Shown: positions 34,536 through 46,159 of the stretch, piece by piece | How positions within the stretch are numbered: position 1 is the stretch's first letter | Layout: each line of letters starts with the position of its first letter | NCBI GenBank assembly: GCA_016271365.2 | Contig: CM057453.1 | Location: 1,090,885,001 to 1,090,949,000 of the forward strand | Length of the DNA: 64,000 nt | Reading direction: 5' to 3' | DNA from: Neoceratodus forsteri | Lineage: Eukaryota > Chordata > Ceratodontiformes > Ceratodontidae | Translations under genes and position numbers: made by a program | The notes under the pieces: generated by a model | What the model was told of the DNA's origin: nothing | Databases searched by the model: none | The model's input: only the letters and a program-made list of their open reading frames with translations

Positions 34536-35344
34536 ATAGTTCTTCACTTGGTGAATTGCCAACTTCAACCACTGAAACTGCACATAATTGCACTTCGCCA
34601 GCGAATCTGTTGGCAAAGTGCCACTATGAGTAATTTTAGTGGGCGAAAGTTTACAAAGAATAATCCAGCCCCCCACTGTGGAATAGTGTGCCCCCTTTCA
34701 CTACTCAGACCCTGTCAAGTATGTACCCCAACCTTACCCACCATCTAGAACTCTACCTCCCACCTCCCCTGCTATAGCCCTGGTGAAGTTGTATTTATAA
34801 TTCTTACTTATTGCAGTGGGTGACTGAGTGACCCTTCCCCCTAACCACATGACATATCATAATATCCACTCGTCTTCCCTACACCATCTGAGTCACTAAC
34901 AACCCCTACCCTACCCACCCTCTTGCACCCAGCCCCTTCCCCCCATAAGTCCCAAAATCTAAAGAAAGGATATAATAAGCCTGCACAAAAGAAAAACATC
35001 CCACAGGGGAGTGATATTGCTCAGTCTGCAGTGTCTTGCTGCAGAATGAATGAACAATGACTTACTCACCAAGAGTAACACCTGATTGGCTGCTTGTCTG
35101 AGTTAAGGTCCCCTAGGTGTTCTCATGGGCAGGAGGAGAAAGCTTGCAACCCCACATGGACTTGTGTAACCTCTGCCTATTAGTTCAATATTGTTCATTA
35201 GATGTACAGTATGTGATCATCACTGCTGCCACCGATTACCATAAATCTTTCAACTGTAGTGTAAAATGAGCAACGGAACTAGCATGTGCATTGTTTAAAA
35301 CAAAAGAAAACAAAACCAAAAAAATATGACTTTAACCCAATGTT

Positions 35345-35842
35345 TTCTTTAGTCTGCTATAAAATCCTGGAATGGATCGCCCATTGATTTAAGATCTATT
35401 GCTGCATTCTCTTGCTTCGTAAGTGCTCCTCCTAAGAATCATTACATGACTATCTGAAAGATCTCCTGGTTCCTTATCTCCCGGAGTGACTGCTCCGCTC
35501 GGCTAACGAGGGGTTGCTGGAGATTCCAAGGATAGTTTTAAAATCTTCTGGTGCCCAGGCTTTTATGTTCGTGGCACCGACCCTCTGGAATTCTCTACCC
35601 CGTTCAATCAGAGAGTGCACGACAGTGGGGGGGGGGTTTAAACAAGCATTAAAATCCTTTTTTGTGGATTAAGGCTTTTGGGGACAATGCTGACCTGGTT
35701 TGATTTTACTGTTTTATCATGATGTCTGATGTTATTTATTTTACTGGTTTTATTGTAATGTTTTATCCTGATGTGATTTTACAATTTGTTCTGCGCCTTG
35801 ATTTTCGAAAGGTGCATTAAAAATAAATATTATTATTATTAT
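35345..35842 (+). mobile_element. L2-like LINE 3' end
   Basis: Translation gives the C-terminal tail block A-P-T-L-W-N-S-L-P-R-S-I-R near 35575-35615 and F-K-Q-A-L-K-S-F-F. A 3' UTR follows, ending TTCTGCGCCTTGATTTTCG and AAAGGTGCATTAAAAATAAA with an (ATT)n tail at 35828-35842. This layout is typical of L2-type elements, whose 3' ends carry short tandem tails. Confidence 0.72.
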
Positions 35843-36069
35843 CTGTACTCTGTAACTGCTACTAACATACTATATGTATGTTTTACCTGTACAAATGTCA
35901 TACTTATTGTATTCTATTTCGACCAGGCTATCCCCAAAAAGGGTAATCTTTGCCCAGTGGAACATTCCCAATTAACAAATAAAAACAAGCAAACAAACCA
36001 GTAATAAGTTTTGGAAAACATTACAGTAATCAAATAATTGAAATAATTAGGCCAAAACATTATGTGTTG

Positions 36070-36150
36070 CTTGAAAACTCCAGTCAGCCGGATTTGAACC
36101 ATGGACCACAAAATCTAATTGAATGTGGCTATCATACCATGCTACTAAGA
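36070..36150 (-). mobile_element. tRNA-like SINE head fragment
   Basis: The minus strand carries a perfect B-box (GGTTCAAATCC at 36099-36089) with an A-box-like TAGCATGGTATGA about 45 bases before it. A cloverleaf with a proper acceptor stem could not be drawn, so a functional tRNA gene is unlikely. Confidence 0.45.
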
Positions 36151-36900
36151 AACTCTTCAACATTTGTGTAAAATAATCAATTGAACAAGCCGATGCACTG
36201 TGCAAAACAAAGGGCTTTTATCAATTTGTGACAGAGAACAAGTTTTCCAGTCACTTCTCTGTTTGATAAATTTATATTATCATTGAATACACATTTTTAA
36301 AAATTAACTAGTGTCCATAGGTTACTGATCATTGACCTAGTTCAGCTTAATAACACTATAGGAATTCAAAAACAATTCAGAAATCTTTCAAATGTGTTTT
36401 GAATACACTAACATAGATTATATAGCCATCATATGGATTGGACAGTCATGATGAAAATAAGAATGCTGCATTTAATCTTTAAATAGCAAACCTGTCTAGT
36501 ACAATACTTACAAATTCCTAGGCCATTCGAATACTGAAAATACTTTTGAGGGTTTCTTCCATTGCCACCTGATTTCAGGATGCCACCTGGTGGGCATTCC
36601 TAAACTCTAGCTCTGTTCTGACAAAATAGCATGCTTTGTCTGTTAGAACAGCAGTAAAGCATGTACACCATCTTGTGTCCATTCTAGGTATTGCAAAAAA
36701 GAATTGTAGAGGACTTTCTGTTCCCTAAATCTCCTGAAGGATGAATAGGGAAACTCACCCAATTGCTTGACTAATTCACTGCTACTGTACTACTGTAATT
36801 CCTGGTGATGAGGAACCCTGAGCCATACAGGACCTGGGATATAGAGTGCACCCTAGGCCCAGTGGCCTACCTACTTCACATGTGTCCAGCACTGGGTACA

Positions 36901-36937
<37 letters not shown>

Positions 36938-37120
36938 AGATCAGATATGGAAACAGCAGGGTCCTATTTATGTCTCTCCAACCTTAAACCAATAGGTTCC
37001 CCTGCCTGAGAAAACATTAGACACCTTACTAAATGTCAGTTTGTGAATACCCAATCAGATAATTCAGGTTTATTTTATTTACCCATTGAGGATATTGAAG
37101 ACTTTAACTAGATGCCACAT
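36151..37120. other. No gene recognised; short TCTG/TC repeat inside
   Basis: AT-rich sequence without coding blocks. A (TCTG)n(TC)n microsatellite lies at 36901-36938. Confidence 0.45.
36901..36938. repeat. (TCTG)n(TC)n microsatellite
   Basis: Five TCTG units run into about nine TC units. Confidence 0.9.
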
Positions 37121-37432
37121 TACATAGATACATAGATACATAGACAGTGTCGGCAGATAAGGGCCTATGGCCCACCTAGTCTGCCCATTTGAGCTTGTAA
37201 GTTAAGTTTGTTTTCCTAGAAGTCTATTTCCCCTTACCCCTGACCTCTAGAATTCCTTTATGTCTATCCCATCCATTCTTAAATCCTGTGATTGTTTCAG
37301 TCCCCACCACTTCCTCTGGCAGGGTGTTCCACTTGTCCACCACCCGTTCTGTGAAGAAATTCTTTCTCATGTTTCCTCTGAATCGTCCTCCCTCCAACTT
37401 CATCCCATGCCCTCTAGTCCTGAAACATCTTT

Positions 37433-37756
37433 TCAGCTTAAAATAGTGTTTTCCTGCACCCTGTTCCTCTCTGTAAGATACTTGTATGTCTCTATCATAT
37501 CCCCTCTCTCCCTCCTCTCCTCCAGGGAGTACATGTTCAGTTCCTTCAACCTGTCTTCATAGGACTTGTGATGCAACCCATGCACCATCTTTGTTGCCCT
37601 CCTCTGAACCTTCTCTACCCTGTCTATGTCCTTACGTAGGTATGGTCTCCAGAACTGTACACTGTACTCCAGGTGGGGCCTCACTAGTGTCTTGTATAGC
37701 GGAATTATGACCTCCCTTTTCCTGCTGGTGATGCCCCTGCCTATACATCCCAGCAT
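37433..37756 (-). pseudogene. CR1 ORF2 fragment: reverse transcriptase C-terminal region
   Basis: The frame reads P-L-Y-K-T-L-V-R-P-H-L-E-Y, then V-Q-F-W-R-P-Y and R-V-E-K-V-Q-R-R-A-T-K-M, then L-Y-S-L-E-E-R-R-E-R-G-D-M-I-like residues. These are standard terminal blocks of CR1 ORF2. Confidence 0.85.
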
Positions 37757-37847
37757 CCTATTGCTTTACCTGATGCCTTGTCACACTGTTTCCTACCTTG
37801 AGGTCATCAGGATGACAACCCAAGATCCCTTTCCTGCTTGGTGCATG

Positions 37848-38468
37848 CTATATCCTCACCCCCAACTGATATATTGTGCCAGGGTTTTTGTGCCCCATAT
37901 GCATTATCTTGCACTTCTTTGCATTGAATTTCAACTGCCAAACCCTTGACCATTCTTCAAGTTTCTGCAGGTCCCTTCTCATTCTGTCTACACCCTCTGG
38001 TGTGTCTACTCTGTTACAGAGCTTTGTGTCATCAGCGAACAGTGAAATTCTGCCTTCTAGATCCTGTGCAATGTCACTGATGAAGATGTTGAATAGGACT
38101 GGTCCCAGCACTGATCCCTGTGGTACCCCACTGGTCACTCTTCCCTCTGTGGAGTGACAGCCATTTACCACCACCCTCTGTGTCCTGCCACCCAGCCAGT
38201 TACCTACCCACCACACTACTGTCCTGCCCACACCCATATTCCCCAGTTTGTAATAGTCTTCTATGTGGCACAGTGTCAAAGGCCTTGCTGAAGTCCAGAT
38301 AGGCCATGTCCACTGCCCTCCCTGATCCACCTCCCTAGTCACCCAGTCAAAAAATTCAATGAGGTTGGTCTGACATGGCCTCCCCTGGTGAAACCATGCT
38401 GCCTTGGGTCCTGTAGTCCATTGACAAGCCAGATGTTCCACCAATCTCTCCTTCAGTAGTGCTTCCAT
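37848..38468 (-). pseudogene. CR1 ORF2 fragment: reverse transcriptase catalytic core
   Basis: This 206-codon open frame contains VTSGVPQGSVLGPVLFNIF and the catalytic LFADDTKLC block, followed by L-Q-K-L-E-E-W and F-N-A-K-K-C-K. The two Asp of FADD are intact. The upstream fingers are degraded by a frameshift; the Asp of the first catalytic block (usually D-F-x-K-A-F-D) is not readable in this frame. Confidence 0.85.
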
Positions 38469-39279
38469 GATCTTTCCACTACCGAGGTGAGGCTGACTGG
38501 TCTGTAGTTCCCTGCTTCCTCTTTGTTCCCACTTTTGTATAAGGGGACTACATCTGCTGTCCTCCAGTCTTTGGGTACCTCCCTGTTTCCAGTGATTGGC
38601 TGAACAGGATAGCCAGAGGTTCAGCCACCACCTCTCTTAGTTCTTTAGGACCCTGGGTGCACCCCATCTGGCCCCATTGCTTTATCAACCTTATTACTTC
38701 CAGTTCTTTCAGGACCCTTTCGTGTAAAGGACCTGTGTCCATTTCTGCACCATTCTCACCCCTTGTACTCCCTTCAGACCCATTACCCCTCTTCCTTAGT
38801 AAAGACTGAGCAGAAATACCTACTCAATATGTCAGCTTTACTGTTGTCATCCTCCACGGCTCCCATCCTCCCCTTCAGTCTCACTATCCCTCCTTTGTCT
38901 TTCTTTTTCCTTATGTACCTGTAAAGGTTTTGTCCCCTTTAACCACTGATTTTGCAATGTGTTCTTCTGTCTGAGCTTTGGCTTCCCTTACTGACTTCCC
39001 TGCCTCCTTTGTTTTCCTGGTGCTTCTCCCTATCCCCTTCTGCCTGTGTCTTTTGTATTGCCTGAATGCAATCTTTTGGCTTTCACTTTCTTTGCTACCT
39101 CTTTGGAAAACCATATATGGTCTCCTCTTTCTTTCCTCTTGCTAACCTGTTTAATGCATAATTCTGTTGTTCTTATAATCCCCATTTTAAATACTGCCCA
39201 CTGTTCCTCAATCCCTGATTCCTGTCCCATTCCCTTAATGCCTCTTTCAAGCATCTCCCATTTTCCCAAAGTCTGCCCC

Positions 39280-39980
39280 CTAAAATCCAGGATCGTGTTT
39301 TGTGTGGTTTGGTTCTGCTCTTTCTGTGATTTCAAACCACAATGACTGGTGGTCACTGTTACCCAGGTGCTCCCCACTGTTACCCCCATCACATTGTCCC
39401 TGTTTGTGAGCACAAGGTCCAGTATTGCCGTCTGCCGAGTTGGTTCCATGACCAGTTGCTTGAGGAAGGCATCCTGAAGGAGTCAGGATAAATCTGCTCC
39501 TAGTTGATGCTGCTGCTGGGATGCTCCAGTCCACGTCTGGTATATTGAAGTCTCCAACCAGTACTACCTCACCTTTGTCTGCCATCCTTTGGATGGCTAG
39601 CATCAACTCTCTATCTGTTTCTTCCTCCTGGGCTGGTGGTCTATAGACCACACCTGTGCGGATAGCTGGTCCCATTTCCTTTCCAGCTTAACCACAGTAT
39701 CTCTCCTCCATTTGTTCCTCCTGGATGTGTGGCCCTTATGTCATTTTCACATACAGTGCCACTCCTCCTCCTTCCTGCCTGCTCTGTCCCTTCTGAATAT
39801 GTTGTAGCCAGGTATGGCCATCTCCCAGTCATGGTTATCATTACACCAGGTTTCAGTGATGGCCACAATGTCCAGGTCTGACTGTACCATGACAGCCTCC
39901 AGATCTTCCATCTTGTTGCTAAGGCTCCTGGCATTTGCACACATGGCTTTCCATGATTTGACCTCCCTAGACTGCTTCAC
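39280..39980 (-). pseudogene. CR1 ORF2 fragment: endonuclease
   Basis: Two overlapping frames (39980-39747 and 39675-39280) give C-A-N-A-R-S-L-S-N-K, D-I-V-A-I-T-E-T-W, G-V-V-Y-R-P-P and L-V-G-D-F-N-I-P-D-V-D-W, then a S-D-H block. These are the ordered catalytic motifs of the apurinic-type LINE endonuclease. A frameshift near 39700-39750 breaks it. Confidence 0.82.
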
Positions 39981-40079
39981 TGTTCTACTCCAGCCCCTTC
40001 CTTGGTTGTCATTTATCCCTGGTTCTCCTTGCTGTCTGCCCTTCTGCTGAATTTATTCCTGATTTCCATCCTCTAAATA

Positions 40080-40335
40080 CTAAATATAGTATGTTAGTTT
40101 CTCTAATCTTCTACCATAGCTCACCCCCTTTACATGTATAATAGTACTGTCACCCTTCTCAGTACCTTTTTAAATGTAATGATGTGTTTTGACATGTGGT
40201 GCCCGGAACTGACTGTAGCATGGCAGGATGACTGTGTTGTCAGAGCATGGCTGCCTTAGATTTTCTATCATGCTGTCTGATCTGCAATGTATAGCTGCAT
40301 GCTTTCCTAACTGCTTCTCCTTGCTACTAAGTTCT
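40080..40335 (-). mobile_element. Possible further LINE 3' fragment
   Basis: The minus strand shows a short F-R-A-P-H-V-K-T-like block and a K-G-T-E-K-G block, similar to the C-terminal part of CR1 ORF2, but degraded. The assignment is weak. Confidence 0.25.
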
Positions 40336-40365
40336 TAATGTAGAAGGGAGATTCAGGAACAAGAT

Positions 40366-40890
40366 ATGACTGAATTGTGCAATGTGATTAAAAATGACAG
40401 TATGAATCAGCATTTATTGAATAATATCAGCTATGGAAGCACTCTGTTAAAGGCCTACTGCACAAAAGTAGATTTTTTTTGTAGCACTTCTTTCCATGTT
40501 TTTTATATGTGGCTTATGGACAAATATCTTCAACTAGTGCAAAGCAGGGAAAAGGGACAAGAAAATGTGTGCTACTACTGGCCCCTTTGCCTCTCAAATG
40601 ATCTTGACTTCCTGCTAGTAGACAAGATAGAGCTTTTAAGAATTCAATCAACTGGAGAAGTAGATACAGAAATGGAGAAAGCAGTAGCCACAACTAATGG
40701 AGCAGATTTCCTTTGCTCCTACGAAACTGAAGATACCACCAGCTTTTCCCCCATGCTCTCAGGAGGAGGCAGCTATGAGAACTGCCTTCTGCTCCACTTG
40801 TTTGATGCAGCATGGAAAGGAAGAAACCATGTTCTTCAACACACTGTTGACACAGATCCTTTTGAGGCTGCCGTTGTATATTTCTACTAA
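40366..40890 (+). CDS. Unassigned 174-codon ORF
   Basis: This ATG-started open frame of 174 codons matches no family I recognise. It has no signal peptide, membrane segment or zinc motif, and a mixed composition with several Cys. There is no clear splice site or promoter. It lies directly upstream of the 5' side of the minus-strand CR1. At this length a chance ORF is possible but on the long side; it may also be a remnant of an unrecognised element. Confidence 0.25.
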   Translation: MTELCNVIKNDSMNQHLLNNISYGSTLLKAYCTKVDFFCSTSFHVFYMWLMDKYLQLVQSREKGQENVCYYWPLCLSNDLDFLLVDKIELLRIQSTGEVDTEMEKAVATTNGADFLCSYETEDTTSFSPMLSGGGSYENCLLLHLFDAAWKGRNHVLQHTVDTDPFEAAVVYFY

Positions 40891-41264
40891 CTGCAAGCAG
40901 AAGAGCTGTGGTAACACAAAACACATAGAAGACACTAGGATGGGAAAAGACCATAATGTCTATCCAGGTGTTATTTGGATAAGAATAAAAATTATTGGAT
41001 TCTGTGCCATTCCATCTTGTTACTATGATTAGTCATAATTGCAGGGTAATTATGCCATCCAGCTAGGGAGAATGACATATAAACAAAGCTGTGACATCAC
41101 CATGGAACGCTGCCTCTCCCAGTGTTCAGTTGTCAGTTACAAGTAGCTTCTAGTATGTCAGCTGATGGAGAACCTGCCTTTGCCTTTGGCTCCTATCATT
41201 ATGAACTATCCTTGTCACTTTTATGTTTTTTTCTAGTCAGATAACTCAGTAGGGAAAATGTTGT

Positions 41265-41815
41265 TTGTTTTCATTTTTATTTAAATTTACTCTTCTTGTT
41301 TCTCCCTATCACCCCAGCTGGCCCTTCCTCAGCCCAACCCCATGCCCAATCCCATCATCCACCTTCTATGGGACTTACCTCCACCTCCTGGTCCTCCTTG
41401 TCTTACCACCAAGGCACGGCTGCTGGGGGGAGGGGGGGCCCTCCCCCAACAGAGTTGGTGCTGGATGCCTTGGTCAGCTGTCTAGGGCCTGTGACATGGG
41501 TAGCTTCATTCTGAAGCATCTGGGAGGGGAGTTCCTGCTGTTTTTCTGTTTCTCTTCCCCTAGGGTGCTGACAGTAGACCCAGAACATGCACACATGTGG
41601 ATATGTGTCAACACACATCAGAATCTGTTGGCATCCTTCCTCCCTGTGACTGCACCACCAGCTGTGATCATCCAGGTGGTGGTAGTGCAGTGATGACTAT
41701 GAGTCCCCCTTCCTCCCAAGAAGAAAAGCTTCCTGTGAGACGATCAGTCCCCCTTTCTCAGTTGGCCCTCCAGTGACTCAGGCTCATTCCCAAACCCAGG
41801 TTGTTGGTGTCACAA
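41265..41815 (-). mobile_element. tRNA-headed SINE, minus strand copy
   Basis: Read from 41815 down: the head contains CAACCTGGGTTTGGGAATG (B-box region), the body has CACCTGGATGATCACAGCTGG, and the end near 41265-41290 is A-rich with AAATAAAA. The order and length (about 550 bp) match the copies at 2.7 and 26.7 kb. Confidence 0.58.
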
Positions 41816-41819
41816 GTTT

Positions 41820-41865
41820 TTTTTTTAGTTTTTTTTATTTTAGTCTTTGGTAACCGGTGGTACTG
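41820..41865 (-). mobile_element. 3' tail of a CORE-SINE, minus strand
   Basis: The minus strand reads ACCAAAGACTAAAATAAAA followed by A-rich DNA, the same tail as at 26216-26232. The SINE body is missing. It abuts the preceding SINE. Confidence 0.5.
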
Positions 41866-41871
41866 CTATTG

Positions 41872-43859
41872 CTGCACTATTGGAGTAGCATCATTGTTAG
41901 TTTTCAGCAATCATTTAAACAAATTTAAAATGTAAATTTTCATAATTTAAATTGGCTTTCTGCTATATCTTTATATTGGCTTCTCAGCTACTGGAGTCCA
42001 GATGTTCTGCCAGTCTACCTACTAAAAACGATATAAGAGTGACATAGAAGTATAAATTTACATCTGTGGTCTGCATTTCTAGCTTGCTGTTCAAGGTAAG
42101 TTTTGATAGTTAATATTCATCAGAGTTAGCTTCTTCTCACCCAGCATTGTGTTTGTGAGACTTAGAGTTGTTAGGCTTCTAGTTTCATTGGTAGGAGTTG
42201 TAAGAAAAGGTTAATCACCACAGTAACTGTAGTTCTTCTAGGGGATGAAGCATGTGATCTTCATGTAAGGGCTGGGTACTCCCCTCTTCAAGGGGTATAT
42301 AGTGACATCTCTTGTCCAGAGGAGCCTCTACCTTGTGCAATGAAAACCAGTAACTCTTCCATTAACTTGCCACCATGTAGCCAGGGTGACTGGAAACCAG
42401 GGAAAACCAATGCACTTTTTAGAGGCGACACAAATAGGAGACTACTCACAAACCAATGTAGACGATGGGAGCTGGGCTCAAGCCAGATGTAGTTTGCTGT
42501 AATTATGTCACACAGCTTACAAGGGCATTACCTTCACTTTTCAGTTCACCTTCAGTTGTCACAAATTTTCCATATTCCATTACCATAACCATGTCTGACA
42601 CGCACTATACTACTCTGTTCCTACCTTTGTTACCAGGATTCACTCCCTTTGTGATAAAGGGGCTCTATTGCTGCTGGTAAATTCATTTCAATTTTTCAAA
42701 AAACTATCTCCCATTTTTCTGTGTCCATGGAGCCCTGGAGCTCCCAAGACCTATGTGCTGTGGCACCTTTCCCCAACAGGGCAAGCACGACCCTGTGGGC
42801 AAACATGCCTGCACTCATCTAATGTGCCAGCAGAAGCATTCACATTACTGCTAAGTACATCAGCATTGTCATCTACTAATAAGACTAATATACAGTTGAT
42901 CAGTCATGTGTGCCTCCTTCAGGCAACTACTCTGACAGCCTTGGTAGAAAAAAGAAATGGAATCCCATACCCAGCCCCTTCAGGGGGACTTGCTAACAGC
43001 AACTCTTATTAGGCCCACTCTGCCTGAAGACATTCATTCGGGGCACCCCCAAGGGGTTACAGAGCTACTGCCTAGGCCTTTATCTCCCACAAAGCAACTT
43101 CAACAAAGGTTAACTTAAATGTTTGCTGTCTCCCTTGCATACAAATGATAAGTTTGGATCCACAAGGATCCCAGTGACACCCCTTAAGGGGTGGTATTTA
43201 ACTATGCCATCCATGCCATGGAGTTGTGATCTTCCTTTTTTTCTCAGGGCTAGACACTGGATCCAGGCTGCCTCTTCCCAACTGGAGCTTTGGTGGGTGT
43301 TTTTCCCATACAGGATCCAATCTGGGTCATGAGCCTCTGGAGACCTTGCCAGAGGGTACCCATGTCACCCGGACCCACCATCCCTGAGGCTGCAGACCCC
43401 CTCAGCTCAGTCACAGCCAGGGCAACTGGACTCTCCTTGTTGTTCTTCTCTTGCTCCTGCCAGTCTGGTCCCACAACTTGATTTCCCCCTTTTATTGCAA
43501 AAGGGGAAGAGCAGGGCCACAAATATTCATGCTTGAGCTTCCCACTGCTAGCTGAGTCAGAAAGCTCAAGGAACAAACTCCAGACACCCTCTCTCAAAGC
43601 TGGGACCCACTAGAGAACATCTTTCAGGGTCAGGCTTAACCCTTCAAGAGCTCTCTAGTAACCAGCCTTAAGCTGGTTGAAGAGAAAGAGGCTGATTACA
43701 TTCACAAATAGAAGTGTGGTTGCCCCAAAGACAAATTAGAATCATAACTCCAGTCAAGTACTATAAGTGATGATTGCATGCCCTTGCTGCCTAACCAACA
43801 GAAATTTGACTGAAGAGACAACAGGACAGTGATCACCTAATAAAAAACTGAACATTTTG
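41872..43859. other. Unassigned, probably retroelement-derived DNA
   Basis: No protein block could be named. The segment 42210-42350 (an 'AAGGTTAATCACC' start with CTCCCCTCTTCAAGGGGTATA) has the look of a repeated element end. The minus-strand ORF 43597-43250 (115 codons) is Gly/Ser-rich without recognised motifs. Confidence 0.3.
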
Positions 43860-44160
43860 GTACTCACGATGCTGGTGACCTGGCTTCAGAGAAGAGCCCT
43901 GGAGGTGTGGGGCCAGATTGGGGAGGAAGAGTACACACCCCACAGGATGCTCCTCTCCTCTGAGCAGGGAGGGCAGCATTCTCTGCTGCAGTACTGCCAC
44001 CTGCGTAACCACAGGGGGTGGTACAGACTGAGGAACTTGAGAGAGGGAGGACACAGCCTAGCTCTGGGGCACAGCCATGCAGCTGTGTGCACATCTACAT
44101 TATGAAGCCTTCATCAGTCGCATCCCTGGAGTGGGGGAAAAAATAGGGCCACCCCTCAGA
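43860..44160 (+). mobile_element. Partial copy of the tRNA-headed SINE family
   Basis: It shares CAGTACTGCCACCTG.GT.ACCACAG with 26866-26892 and the inverted copy at 41.65 kb. Head and tail are not clear, so only the body is claimed. Confidence 0.45.
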
Positions 44161-44260
44161 GTATATCTACAGGATGCCAGTACTCTAGGGCCTCAATCAC
44201 TTTGACAGGCCTATGTCCTCTGTTCTTGTGGACTAGAGGGGAGCCCTTCCCTGCCAAGTC

Positions 44261-44475
44261 TGGCAGTATAGCCTAGAGGTTAGAGTAACAAGCTATGACT
44301 GAGCATGGTACATCCAGCAGACCTGGGTTTGATCCCCACAACTTCCACCTGCATACTGTGAGACTCTGAGCAAGTCACTTAACCACCCCAGTGCTCCCAG
44401 GTTGCCCCTGAAAACAGGCAGTTGTGCCTAGTGGGCCTTACCTGGTTATCAAAGAATAAAATAAAACAAAAAATA
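44261..44475 (+). mobile_element. CORE-SINE (MIR-like)
   Basis: The tRNA-like head (44270-44340) has a B-box GGGTTTGATCCCC. The CORE motif GAGCAAGTCACTTAACC is at 44369-44385. The tail CTGAAAACAGGCAGTTGTGCC leads to GGTTATCAAAGAATAAAATA. The tail resembles the end of the LINE fragment at 46890-46965, consistent with mobilisation by that LINE family. Confidence 0.82.
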
Positions 44476-44950
44476 AAAAGTCCCTCAGTAGAATCCATCA
44501 TGGGGTGGTATGCCTGTGGAACACAAGAAGGAAATGCAAGTGGCATAGAAGGAGTTGGATGGGGCTGGGTGGTTGCCAGAAAGATGTGGGCAGTTCTGAT
44601 CACCACAGGATAAAAAAAAGAAATTATTTTTAATTAAAAACAATATATTATAAATGTAAGCATTTTCACATGTTACCTCAAATCTGTTATATGTTACATT
44701 TGAAAAAAAAAAAGCCCTGGTAATGTCCATGCTGCATAGTAATAGTAGTCTTTATTTTAGGGCAGGCTCAGGGTGCCATTACAGCATTGCACAGTAGAAG
44801 CAAATTAAATAAAATCAATCATCATAATTATAACAGACATGTACCCAGACTTAACTAATATAAATATCAGCACAAACAATCCTAAATAAATAAATTAATA
44901 GAAAAAATCATTCAATGCATCAAACTGCAATATTAACAGCTAGGGGGGAA

Positions 44951-45960
44951 TTAGCCCCCACATGCCTGATTAAACAGAACAGTCTTGAGACCCTGTTTAA
45001 AGGCATGTAGTCTTTCTTCGCCCATGTTCAATCTGGGTTTAAAAAAAAACAGAGACAAAGATATGGACTGATTCAAACAGAAAGGAGTAACATCCTTCGG
45101 AATGAACGTTGCCTTCATTCTCAGTTCCACTTTGTTCTTGTGGAAAACTAAACTGTTTGGTTCAATGCAGACTGCCTGCAGCTCACTTACCCTTCTTGCT
45201 GAGATAATGGCCACTAGAAATAAAGTTTTCCATGTCAGGGATTTCAGTTTTGTTTAGGCCGTAGGCTCAAAAGATGGACCCATTCATCACTACTGGATTC
45301 AAGTCCCATGGGGTGGGGTCTTGTTCCTTCAATGCGGTATACAGTATTAATGATTTAATCCTTTAAAAAATCTCTTGAAGATTGAGTCTGTCATTCTGAT
45401 GCCAAAGATTTTCCAGAACTATTAGATCTGTATGCAAAAACAGAAATTGTTGCTCAACGTATTTTTAGGACTTACAGTTTTCACCTCCTTGCTTTTAGAT
45501 CCACTAGGTATTTTATCATCATAGTGCGTCTCCATGGCTGCTGGTTTGCTAGCAAAACAGTGGTAATTTTCTGCTCCACAGGATGCAAAAAGGTCTATCT
45601 CTGGAACACCCCATTAGTTGAATATGAAGTCCAGAAAAAATTGATTTAAAGTCCACTTCTGAGTGGCATGGCCCATTCTGCTCAGGGTGTCTACAAATAC
45701 ATTGTCTTCCCCCCACAAGGTGCACTGCAGTCAAATCTGTTCTGCGCCCTTTGCTAGATTCCAGATTTTCATTTCCTCTGTGCATAGCTTTGAAAATCTG
45801 GCTTCTCTTTGTTAGTTTATGTAACACATACAAAAATCAATAGTAGTTGCATTGTCTGTCCTTATCTGAATTATCTGGTTCCTGACTAGGGAGGAGAAGG
45901 ACTGCAGTGATTATAGCACAGTTTTCTGCTCTATGAGGCTGAGGTCCTCTCAGCTCTCCA
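44951..45960 (-). mobile_element. DIRS-type retrotransposon fragment, minus strand
   Basis: The minus-strand frame at 45214-44951 gives F-L-V-A-I-I-S-A-R-R-V-S-E-L, the start of the DIRS tyrosine recombinase core with its Arg-containing block. Upstream, around 45900-45560, shifting frames give an R-T-D-N-A-T-T-like RNase H block, then L-W-G-E-D-N-V-F-V-D-T-L-S-R and W-G-V-P-E-I-D-L-F-A-S. This order (reverse transcriptase/RNase H before tyrosine recombinase) is specific to DIRS-like elements. Stops and frameshifts are numerous, and the ends and terminal repeats are not identified. Confidence 0.75.
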
Positions 45961-46159
45961 GTGCATTCTATGCTCTGTTCACTGGAGCATTCAGCTAACT
46001 GGCATTCTGCCCATTAGAAATAGCTTTGCATTACAGACAAATAAAAAGGGAATTTTTTACTTGGGGAAGTTTCCACAACTGCTGTCAGCTATTTTTGGTG
46101 GTTCTTGCAGACCAAGATTTTAAAACATACATTAGGACTGACTATGCAACCATGTAGAT

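Larger units (their letters stand above)
33133..35340. other. 5' flank of the ballast pseudogene with a diverged direct repeat
   Basis: No coding exon is seen. A CRE-like TGATGTCA lies at about 33153-33160, some 20 bp upstream of the ATG on the minus strand. Two related segments (33519-33715 and 34326-34535) are listed separately. Pyrimidine-rich DNA occupies 34690-34960. Confidence 0.4.
37121..40050 (-). mobile_element. CR1-like LINE with recognisable ORF2, minus strand
   Basis: The element runs from about 40050 (5') to an 8-bp tandem 3' tail (ATACATAG units, 37121-37144), which is characteristic of CR1. ORF2 is in several frames: the endonuclease at 39980-39280, a linker around 39114-38550, the reverse transcriptase core at 38468-37848, and the C-terminal thumb and tail at 37756-37200. 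It is 5'-truncated or lacks a recognised ORF1. Frameshifts separate the pieces, so it is inactive, but long open pieces suggest moderate age. Confidence 0.85.

Noticed and set aside
36070..36150. Functional tRNA gene
   Set aside because: Only the B-box is perfect. A and B boxes are present but no cloverleaf or acceptor stem could be formed.
41265..41693. 142-codon ORF
   Set aside because: It overlaps a minus-strand SINE copy and has no conserved domain.
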